Below are positions 1 through 5,248 of a stretch of DNA of 6,536 nucleotides, piece after piece. The notes beneath the pieces were generated by a model that was not told where the DNA came from, did not search any database, and was given only the letters and a program-made list of their open reading frames with translations. Location of the stretch: positions 1-6,536 of the forward strand of contig JBOGWY010000325.1 of NCBI GenBank assembly GCA_050694015.1. The letters run 5' to 3'. The stretch's first letter is position 1; the number at the start of each line of letters is the position of its first letter. A program made the position numbers and the translations under genes. This DNA comes from JBOGWY01 sp050694015 (GTDB lineage Bacteria > Actinomycetota > CADDZG01 > WHSQ01).

Positions 1-255
1 TGGCCCGAGGCCCTGCACGACTTCACGCCGACGACGAACGCGTACGGGTCGCTGTACTTCACCGTCACCGGCTTCCACCTGATGCATGTGATCGTCGGGC
101 TCGTCATGAACATGTGGGTCCAGGTCCGCGCGTGGAAGGGCGCGTACGACCAGAACCGTCACGTGAGCGTCCAGAACTTCACGATGTACTGGCACTTCGT
201 CGATGTCGTGTGGGTGTTCGTGTTCTCGACCGTCTACCTCTCTCCGCACCTCTGA
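1..255 (+). CDS. ctaE: Cytochrome c oxidase subunit III, C-terminal part (5' truncated by window)
   Basis: This is the last 84 residues of haem-copper oxidase subunit III, a core membrane subunit of the aa3-type cytochrome c oxidase that reduces oxygen to water. It holds no redox centre; in the family it stabilises subunit I. Two membrane helices are visible: about residues 17-40 of the fragment, with the family-typical GFHLMHVIVG, and about residues 57-80, with YWHFVDVVWVFVF, the hallmark of the last subunit III helix. The protein ends three residues after that helix (SPHL), as is usual. The frame is open to the window edge, so the start lies upstream. Its stop codon TGA shares one base with the ATG of the next gene. 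Subunits I and II are expected upstream of the window, which I cannot see. The family assignment is firm; the gene symbol follows actinobacterial usage. Confidence 0.94.
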   Translation, partial: WPEALHDFTPTTNAYGSLYFTVTGFHLMHVIVGLVMNMWVQVRAWKGAYDQNRHVSVQNFTMYWHFVDVVWVFVFSTVYLSPHL

Positions 256-671
256 TGGCGACCGAAGCCGTCCCGAAGGAGATCAGCCGGCGCGAGAGCC
301 GCGGCTCGCTCGGGCTCTGGTTCGGCCTGCTCGCCGCGCCGCTCGCGTGGATCACCGTCCTCGTCGCGACCTACAGCCTCGAGGAATGGTTCGCCTGCGC
401 GCCGTCCACCGCCGCCCGCGGTGAGATCCTCGGCATCGGGGTCGTTCCGTTCGCACTGGGACTCACCGTCCTCTTCGGTGCGATCGCACTCGCCGGAGGG
501 GTCGTCGCGCTCCGTTGCCTCCGGAGGATCAAGGTCACCGACAACGACATATCGGGCCGCGCGCGCTGGATGGCCTACGCCGGGATCCTGAACACGGTGC
601 TCTACACGATCGCCATCGTGACGAACGCGGCCCCGCCGCTGATCCTCCAGGTTTGCCAGGTGTCGCCGTGA
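255..671 (+). CDS. Small three-helix membrane protein between ctaE and ctaG, function unknown
   Basis: This 138-residue protein has a short charged N-terminus (to about residue 17) and three predicted membrane helices, roughly residues 18-40, 58-87 and 106-131. The first helix carries APLAW and continues into Y-S-L-E-E-W-F-A-C. This resembles, from memory, unnamed small proteins in proteobacterial oxidase/CtaG clusters that carry a GPLAW...Y...WAC signature. That similarity is unverified. Cysteines are at 48, 88 and 134; C48 sits near the end of helix 1 and could be extracytoplasmic. The ATG at 255 is chosen because it overlaps the ctaE stop (TGATG) and the residues upstream in this frame look like an antisense-type shadow. 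There is no clear Shine-Dalgarno; the upstream bases are C/T-rich, so translation probably depends on ribosomes finishing ctaE. Its place between an oxidase subunit and an assembly factor suggests a role in oxidase assembly or as an accessory subunit, by context only. Confidence 0.8.
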   Translation: MATEAVPKEISRRESRGSLGLWFGLLAAPLAWITVLVATYSLEEWFACAPSTAARGEILGIGVVPFALGLTVLFGAIALAGGVVALRCLRRIKVTDNDISGRARWMAYAGILNTVLYTIAIVTNAAPPLILQVCQVSP

Positions 672-1297
672 GGATCTGGTACTTCATCGCCGGACTCGTC
701 ATCGCGCTCGTGGCACTGTTCTCACCGCTCGAGAACATGGCGACCGAGTTGTTCTCGGCGCACATGGTCCAGCACCTCATCCTCGTCTTCGTCGTGCCGC
801 CGCAGTTCGTCGCCGGATGGCCCAGCGCACGACGTATCCCGGCGCTCCTCACCGTTCCGCTCGTAGTGCTGGTTGTTCATGCGACCGCGATGTGGGTGTG
901 GCACCTCCCCGTCCTCTACGACGCCGCGCTGGCGAACGATCTCGTGCACATGCTCGAACACATGTCGTTCCTCGTGACCGGGCTTCTTTTCTGGGGTGTC
1001 GTGTCCGCTCGCTTCCGCGACCTCGATCGCCTGCCGCGGGTGGGTCTGGTGTTCGGAACCGCGCTCGCGAGCGGCGCCCTCGGCGCGGTGCTCGCGTTTG
1101 CATCGGCGCCGTTGTATGAGTCACATCTGCAGACGACCGAGGACTGGGGGCTGACCGCGCTGGAGGATCAGCAGCTCGCCGGCGGCATCATGTGGGTCCC
1201 GCCGGGCGTCGTTTATCTAGTGGTGATGCTCGTGCTCCTCGCGCGCTGGCTGAACGCGATGGACACGGATGCGGCGGCCACGGGAGGAGCGCGATGA
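668..1297 (+). CDS. ctaG: Cytochrome c oxidase assembly protein, caa3-type CtaG family, short form
   Basis: This is a polytopic membrane protein of 209 residues related to the CtaG proteins found with caa3-type oxidases (Pfam Caa3_CtaG), implicated in maturation of the oxidase, probably of its copper site. About six helices are visible (roughly 3-20, 32-50, 58-78, 96-115, 126-145, 175-195). Family-type motifs are SPLENMATELFSAHMVQH at 19-36, WHLPVLYDAAL at 78-88, HMLEH at 94-98 and DQQLAGGIMWVP at 167-178. The histidines at 32, 36, 79, 94 and 98 are candidate metal ligands. The GTG start at 668 gives a four-base overlap (GTGA) with the upstream stop, and AGGTG at 658-662 is a usable ribosome site. 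Compared with the family as I remember it (about 250-300 residues), the first N-terminal helix is missing and the loop after PPQFVAG is short. Upstream codons in this frame do not look like membrane protein, so the short N-terminus seems real. Confidence 0.9.
   Translation: MRIWYFIAGLVIALVALFSPLENMATELFSAHMVQHLILVFVVPPQFVAGWPSARRIPALLTVPLVVLVVHATAMWVWHLPVLYDAALANDLVHMLEHMSFLVTGLLFWGVVSARFRDLDRLPRVGLVFGTALASGALGAVLAFASAPLYESHLQTTEDWGLTALEDQQLAGGIMWVPPGVVYLVVMLVLLARWLNAMDTDAAATGGAR
1283..1289 (+). promoter_or_regulatory. Strong Shine-Dalgarno for qcrC
   Basis: GGAGGAG lies four bases before the ATG at 1294, inside the end of ctaG. It is the best ribosome binding site in the operon and fixes the qcrC start, which otherwise overlaps the ctaG stop as ATGA. 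It suggests that qcrC is translated more independently than its neighbours, which have weaker sites. Confidence 0.7.
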
Positions 1298-2088
1298 GGC
1301 GGCTGGCGGTGCTGTCATTGATCGCGCTCGCGGCTTGTAGCTACGGGCAAGATCCCGGAACCGAGATCTATCGGCCCCCGGGTCTCGCCGCGGCTCCCGA
1401 GACGTACGACGGCAAGCAGCTCTACATGCGCGACTGCGCGTGGTGCCACGGCGGAACCGGCGAGGGGACGCGCTACGCGCCGGACATCGTCAGCGGTACG
1501 AATGGTCCGGCCTCGGTGCACTTCATGCTCTCGAGCGGGCGCATGCCCATCTCGTCGACCGACCAGCGCGTCGAGCGCGGCGACCCCATCTACACCCCAG
1601 AGCAGATCGACGAGATCGTCGGATTCACGCGGACGTTCGACCACGAGGGGCCGGACGTTCCCACGATCAACCCGGATGTCGCGCAGCTGACGCACGGTGG
1701 CGAGCTCTATCTCGAACACTGCGCCGCGTGTCACGCGACCACGGGCATCGGGGGAGCGCTTACCGAGCAGGGCTACAGCCCCGAGCAGGACGAGACGTCG
1801 TCGCTCGTCGCGCCGTCGTTGTATCCACCGACCGGGTTGGAAGTGGCCGAAGCGATCCGCGTCGGGCCGGGAACGATGCCGGTGTTCTCCGAAGGAACCC
1901 TCGACGATGAGGACGTGGACGCGATCGTGAGATACGTCTCGTATCTAGAACACGGCTCGGTGGATCGCGGCGGTGCCCCGATAGGGCGCGTCGGCCCGGT
2001 GCTCGAGGGCGCGGTCGGCTGGATCGTCGGCCTGGGTCTGCTGCTGCTCCTGATCCGGTGGATGGGGACGAAGAGGGGCGAGCTGTGA
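1294..2088 (+). CDS. qcrC: Di-haem cytochrome c subunit of the quinol:cytochrome c oxidoreductase
   Basis: This 264-residue protein carries two c-type haem sites, CAWCH at 48-52 and CAACH at 143-147. Each is followed by a plausible axial methionine, M84 in GRMPI and M195 in GTMPVF. Two tandem cytochrome c domains span about 37-115 and 133-220, and one membrane helix (about 238-256) precedes a basic cytoplasmic tail (RWMGTKRG). This is the layout of actinobacterial QcrC, which replaces cytochrome c1 plus a soluble cytochrome c and passes electrons from the Rieske centre to the oxidase CuA site. The N-terminus looks like a lipoprotein signal: R2-R3, a hydrophobic stretch and a lipobox LAAC with C15, predicting lipid attachment on the outer membrane face. 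The start is fixed by the strong ribosome site and the ATGA overlap. The final TGA overlaps the GTG of qcrA. Identity is secure; lipidation is inferred. Confidence 0.94.
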   Translation: MRRLAVLSLIALAACSYGQDPGTEIYRPPGLAAAPETYDGKQLYMRDCAWCHGGTGEGTRYAPDIVSGTNGPASVHFMLSSGRMPISSTDQRVERGDPIYTPEQIDEIVGFTRTFDHEGPDVPTINPDVAQLTHGGELYLEHCAACHATTGIGGALTEQGYSPEQDETSSLVAPSLYPPTGLEVAEAIRVGPGTMPVFSEGTLDDEDVDAIVRYVSYLEHGSVDRGGAPIGRVGPVLEGAVGWIVGLGLLLLLIRWMGTKRGEL

Positions 2089-2915
2089 AGGGCTCGCGTT
2101 TCATCGCGCTCGCGTACCTGCTGAGCGCGGCGGCCTCCATCGGTCTCGCGATCGTGTACGTGGCCGGCGGCCAGCCGCAGCTCGAGGGGGCCCTGCTGGG
2201 CGTCGCCCTCGGCGGCATCGCGATCGGCCTGACCCTGCTGGCGAAGGAGTTCCTGCCGCACGGGCCTTTCGTCCAGGAACGGGACATTGCGTTCGGAGAC
2301 GAGGAGCAGCAGGAGGACGTCGAGGAGGCGTTCACCGCGGGGACCGAGAGCCTGGAACGGAGGAGCTTTCTGACCAAGCTCCTCGGCCTCGCCTTCGGTG
2401 CACTCGGCGTTGCAGCCGTCTTCCCGATCCGGTCGCTCGGCACGCGTCCGCGCGACGAGCTCTTCGAGACCGCGTGGACCGAAGGGGTCCGACTCGTCAC
2501 GGAGACCGGAGCGCCGGTGAAGGCGGCGAGCCTGCCGGTCAACGGAGTCCTAACGGTGTTCCCCGAGGGGCACACCGACGCCGCCGACTCGCAGAGTCTC
2601 GTGATCAACCTGCCCGACGACGTCGAGGCCCCCGGTCCCGAGGGAGCATCGGTCGACGGGCTCGTCGCGTTCTCGAAGATCTGCACCCACGCGGGCTGTC
2701 CGGTCGGGCTCTACCAGGCCGAGACGAAAGAGCTGTTCTGCCCCTGCCACCAGAGCGCGTTCGCGGTGCTGCAGGCGGCCGAACCGGTCGCGGGCCCGGC
2801 GACGCGTCCCCTTCCGCAACTACCGATCGGCGTGAACGAGGACGGCGACCTCGTGGCGCTCGGCGACTTCCCCGAGCCCGTCGGCCCCGGCTTCTGGAAC
2901 CGCGGCCGTGATTAA
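2085..2915 (+). CDS. qcrA: Rieske iron-sulfur subunit of the quinol:cytochrome c oxidoreductase
   Basis: This 276-residue Rieske protein takes one electron from quinol at the Qo site and passes it to QcrC. It has the actinobacterial plan of three N-terminal helices (about 8-27, 35-53, 98-116), with a charged acidic loop at 60-92 and a twin-arginine-like ERRSFLTK before helix 3, followed by the outward-facing 2Fe-2S domain. Cluster box 1 is CTHAGC (C200, H202, C205) and box 2 is CPCH (C219, C221, H222). C200, H202, C219 and H222 should bind the cluster, and C205-C221 the usual disulfide. The following AEPVAGPATRPLPQLP is the expected proline-rich loop. The GTG at 2085 is preferred over an in-frame ATG at 2058: it gives a GTGA overlap with qcrC, and GAGGGG at 2073-2078 is well placed. 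It is shorter than the mycobacterial or streptomycete proteins I remember (over 350 residues). The 3' end overlaps qcrB by eight bases. Confidence 0.96.
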   Translation: MKGSRFIALAYLLSAAASIGLAIVYVAGGQPQLEGALLGVALGGIAIGLTLLAKEFLPHGPFVQERDIAFGDEEQQEDVEEAFTAGTESLERRSFLTKLLGLAFGALGVAAVFPIRSLGTRPRDELFETAWTEGVRLVTETGAPVKAASLPVNGVLTVFPEGHTDAADSQSLVINLPDDVEAPGPEGASVDGLVAFSKICTHAGCPVGLYQAETKELFCPCHQSAFAVLQAAEPVAGPATRPLPQLPIGVNEDGDLVALGDFPEPVGPGFWNRGRD

Positions 2916-4257
2916 GAGACTCGCGACCTGGCTCGACAACCGCCTGGGGGCGGCCTCGTTCGCGCGCAGCGCCCTGAACAAGGTGTTCCCGGACCACTGG
3001 TCGTTCATGCTCGGCGAGGTCGCGCTCTACTCGTTCGTGGTCCTGCTCCTGACCGGGATCTTCCTCAGTTTGTTCTTCGATCCGAGCGTCAACGAGACCG
3101 TGTACGACGGCAGTTACGCGCCGATGCGCGGCGTGGAGGTGTCCGATGCCTACAACTCGTCGCTCAGGCTGAGCTTCGACATCAGAGCTGGTTTGGTGAT
3201 GCGGCAGACGCATCATTGGGCCGCGATCGTGTTCATCGCGGCGATCGTGGCGCATCTGCTGCGCATCTTCTTCACGGGCGCGTTCCGGAGACCGCGGGAG
3301 ATCAACTGGATCGTGGGCGTCACACTGCTGCTGCTCGCGATGTTCAACGGGTTCACGGGCTATTCGCTGCCCGACGACCTCTTGTCCGGAACCGGTTTGC
3401 GGATCGCCTATTCGATCGCGATATCGGTTCCGTTGATCGGGACGTGGGTCGCGTTCCTGATATTCGGCGGCGAATTCCCCGCGGACGAGATCATCCCGAG
3501 GCTCTTCGTCACGCACGTGATGATCATCCCAGCGGCGATCATCGCCTTGATCACGGTTCATCTCGCTATCATCTGGCGCCAGAAGCACACCGACTTCCCG
3601 GGTCGGGGCCGGCGGGAGTCGAACGTCGTGGGCTCGAAGCTGTGGCCGACCTACACGGCGAAGTCGATCGGGCTCTTCTTCGGCGTGTTCGCGGTGCTCG
3701 CGGCCATGGGAGGTCTGATCCAGATCAACCCGCTGTGGCTCTACGGTCCGTTCGAGCCGCAGCAGGTCGCGGCCCCCGCACAACCCGACTGGTGGCTCGG
3801 GTGGCTCGAAGGCGCACTCCGTCTGTTCCCCGCATGGGAGACGCGCGCGTTCGGTTTCGAGATCCCCAACCCGTTCTATCCCGCGGTGCTGCTGCCCGGC
3901 ATCACGTTCACGCTGCTGTACGCGTGGCCGTTCCTCGAGCAACGCTTCACCGGTGATCGCGAGCCACACCATCTGCTCGATCGCGCGCGCGACCATCCGA
4001 TGCGCACCGCGCTGGGGGTCGCGACGCTGCTCTTCTACCTGATCATGTGGATGGCGGCGAGCAACGACCTCCTCGCGCTGTGGCTCAATGTCCCGGTCGA
4101 GACGGTGACGTGGACCTACCGCATCCTTCTGTTTACGATCCCACCGGTCGCCGGCTACCTCACACACCGCCTCATGAAGGCGCTGGCCGCCAGCGGGGCG
4201 GAGCGCCTCGTCGAGATGCCGCTGTCCGCGCTGCGCGGGGAATCGAGGAGCAGATAG
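2908..4257 (+). CDS. qcrB: Cytochrome b subunit of the quinol:cytochrome c oxidoreductase
   Basis: This 449-residue protein binds both b-haems and forms the Qo and Qi quinone sites of the bc complex. Eight helices are visible (about 32-57, 100-122, 133-152, 200-223, 252-272, 322-343, 368-385, 403-421), plus a hydrophobic segment at 165-186 matching the cd region. Haem ligands are probably H102 with H116 (14 apart) and H203 with H218 (15 apart); the 15 spacing is the b6-like spacing also seen in actinobacterial QcrB. The region GYSLPDDLLSGTGLRI (151-166) and QKHTDFPG (225-232) are typical of actinobacteria. The Qo PEWY-type motif reads PDWW at 293-296. The GTG at 2908 is chosen because the residues from the start through FPDHWSFMLGE match the family N-terminus. 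It overlaps qcrA by eight bases and has only a weak ribosome site, suggesting coupling. It lacks the long C-terminal tail of the roughly 540-residue mycobacterial-type proteins. Confidence 0.97.
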   Translation: MIKRLATWLDNRLGAASFARSALNKVFPDHWSFMLGEVALYSFVVLLLTGIFLSLFFDPSVNETVYDGSYAPMRGVEVSDAYNSSLRLSFDIRAGLVMRQTHHWAAIVFIAAIVAHLLRIFFTGAFRRPREINWIVGVTLLLLAMFNGFTGYSLPDDLLSGTGLRIAYSIAISVPLIGTWVAFLIFGGEFPADEIIPRLFVTHVMIIPAAIIALITVHLAIIWRQKHTDFPGRGRRESNVVGSKLWPTYTAKSIGLFFGVFAVLAAMGGLIQINPLWLYGPFEPQQVAAPAQPDWWLGWLEGALRLFPAWETRAFGFEIPNPFYPAVLLPGITFTLLYAWPFLEQRFTGDREPHHLLDRARDHPMRTALGVATLLFYLIMWMAASNDLLALWLNVPVETVTWTYRILLFTIPPVAGYLTHRLMKALAASGAERLVEMPLSALRGESRSR

Positions 4258-4274
4258 CGGGTATAGGTAGTGCC

Positions 4275-4571
4275 ATGGAGCAGCTCGAGGTCTTCGAGGA
4301 ACCACAACATGAGTGGCGCTGGCGCTACACGGATGGCAACGGCACCGCCGTGCTTAGCAACCATTCCTACGACGACCCGCTCGAGGCGATGCTGGCCGCG
4401 CGCTCCGCCTATCCCGACCTCGAGGTCGTGGGTGAACTCGACGAGCTGGAAGCGGCCCCGCCGGTCCCCGACAAGAAAGACATCTTCGTTCTCATAGTTG
4501 CAGTGCTGGTCGCGCTAGGCGTGATCTGGTGGCGCCGCCGGACCGACGATATAACCGAGGACGTCTCTTAG
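4275..4571 (+). CDS. Small tail-anchored protein with DUF1508-like N-terminal part
   Basis: This 98-residue protein lies 17 bases after qcrB, with AGGT at 4265-4268 as a modest ribosome site, so it is probably the last gene of the operon. Residues about 8-52 include EWRWRYTDGNG, then a serine/tyrosine turn, an alanine-rich helix and YPDLEVV. This resembles the DUF1508 (YegP/HVO_2922-type) fold pattern of WRWRL, NG, a Y/S turn and an alanine-rich helix; the similarity is judged by eye. An acidic, proline-containing linker (53-67) leads to one membrane helix at about 69-86, followed by WRRRTDD. The arginines behind the helix suggest that the C-terminus is cytoplasmic and the N-terminal domain outside, although a tail-anchored protein with the opposite topology cannot be excluded. 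Its function is unknown; by position it may be an accessory or assembly protein of the bc complex. Its last 57 bases overlap the convergent phosphatase gene. Confidence 0.77.
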   Translation: MEQLEVFEEPQHEWRWRYTDGNGTAVLSNHSYDDPLEAMLAARSAYPDLEVVGELDELEAAPPVPDKKDIFVLIVAVLVALGVIWWRRRTDDITEDVS

Positions 4572-5180
4572 ATCGTCGGTGTCGAGTACGACATCCGCGG
4601 CCGCCCGCGCATCGGGCGTCGCGTTGAGAGCTATCGACAGCCCGGCGAATCCGAACAGCGGAAGGTCGGACTGCGAGTCGCCGACCGCGACGCAGCGCTC
4701 GGGCCCGATCCCGCGCTCGGTACAGATACGCCGCGCGAACTCGACCTTGTCGGGGGCTTCGAAGAGACGCAAGACGCCGCCGAGGACTCCGTGCTCATCG
4801 GTGGTGAGCTCGCAGCCGGTAACCCCTGCGAAGCCGTAGCGCGCCGCGAAGTACTCGGCCGCGAAGCGCCATGTCAGCGTCGTGATGTACGAGTCGATGC
4901 CGTGCTCGGTCAGGGTCGCGACGGTCTCCTGCACGCCCTCGATGAGGACCGCATCCTCCAGGGCGCGATGGACGTCGGCGACCGCGACGCCGGCCCAGTT
5001 CGCGGCGTCGGCCCGCGCCACCTCGGTGTTCGAGATCTCACCGGCCGCGTACCGGCGCTCGAGCTCGGCGAAGGCGGCCTCGGTCCCGTTCCAGCGCGAC
5101 AGGTGCAGGACGGTCGTCGTGGACGGCAGCAGCGTGCCGTCGAGATCGAAACAGACGATGTCGTAACGCCGAGAGGCCAT
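4515..5180 (-). CDS. HAD-superfamily phosphatase, SerB-like subclass
   Basis: This 221-residue predicted cytoplasmic phosphatase has the four HAD motifs. Motif I is FDLDGT, with nucleophile D12 and acid/base D14. Motif II is at about T100 in YITTLTWRF, where SerB proteins have SGG. K145 is the likely motif III lysine. Motif IV is GDSQSDLP, with D168 and D172 for magnesium. The helical insert between motifs I and II (about 20-95) fits a C1 cap, as in phosphoserine phosphatase and relatives. The substrate cannot be told: SerB itself, another small phosphomonoester or a phospholipid head group are possible. The ATG at 5180 places motif I at the expected distance from the N-terminus; only AGG seven bases upstream resembles a ribosome site. 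The gene converges on the respiratory operon and overlaps its last gene by 57 bases, and is divergent from the TPR gene. No functional tie to respiration is evident. Confidence 0.88.
   Translation of the reverse strand: MASRRYDIVCFDLDGTLLPSTTTVLHLSRWNGTEAAFAELERRYAAGEISNTEVARADAANWAGVAVADVHRALEDAVLIEGVQETVATLTEHGIDSYITTLTWRFAAEYFAARYGFAGVTGCELTTDEHGVLGGVLRLFEAPDKVEFARRICTERGIGPERCVAVGDSQSDLPLFGFAGLSIALNATPDARAAADVVLDTDDLRDVLGYIVGPAAPPDHA
4542..4580. repeat. Imperfect palindrome across the convergent gene ends
   Basis: ACCGACGAT (4542-4550) and ATCGTCGGT (4572-4580) are perfect 9-base inverted repeats separated by 21 bases, and the centre holds GACGTC (4560-4565). The structure spans the stop codon (4569-4571) of the small + gene and lies inside the 3' part of the - strand phosphatase gene. 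Neither side is followed by a T tract, so it is not a standard intrinsic terminator. It could act as a stalling hairpin for both transcripts, or be a chance result of two similar acidic C-terminal codings (TDDI and TDDL). Confidence 0.6.
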
Positions 5181-5248
5181 CGCCGAGCCTAGCCCGGCCC
5201 TACACGAGGCCCCTTTATGGGGCGGCGACGACTGCCGATACTTCTCTT
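5181..5248. promoter_or_regulatory. Divergent intergenic region with candidate promoters and a small inverted repeat
   Basis: These 68 bases separate two divergent start codons and must hold both promoters unless these lie within the genes. On the + strand GATACT (5237-5242) resembles a -10 box and ends six bases before the ATG at 5249. TTTATG (5214-5219) lies 17 bases upstream but is a poor -35. On the - strand TAGGCT (5191-5186) ends five bases before the phosphatase ATG. Neither gene has a clear Shine-Dalgarno, so leaderless transcripts are plausible. GCCCC (5209-5213) and GGGGC (5219-5223) form an inverted repeat with a TTTAT loop near the middle of the gap, a possible shared operator. 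All of this is inference from short motifs. Confidence 0.3.

Noticed and set aside
114..254. Upstream start for the membrane protein at 255-671
   Set aside because: The extra residues are Arg/Pro-rich and overlap the clearly coding ctaE frame. The ATG at 255 with the TGATG overlap fits better.
515..667. N-terminal extension of CtaG to an upstream in-frame ATG
   Set aside because: The extension is polar and rich in Arg, His and Pro. It lies entirely on the coding frame of the upstream membrane protein and has no helix of the CtaG family.
2605..4305. Long (566-codon) open frame on the minus strand opposite qcrA/qcrB
   Set aside because: It is very rich in Arg, Glu, His and Gln with no domain pattern, as expected for the complement of a GC-rich membrane protein gene. 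The + strand here clearly encodes Rieske protein and cytochrome b.
4415..4428. Perfect 14-base palindrome CGACCTCGAGGTCG
   Set aside because: It lies inside the small gene's coding region (residues DLEV), uses common codons of a GC-rich genome and has no partner copy in the window; likely chance.
4791..5192. 133-codon + strand open frame opposite the phosphatase gene
   Set aside because: The minus strand carries all HAD motifs in order; the + frame has no family features and no ribosome site.
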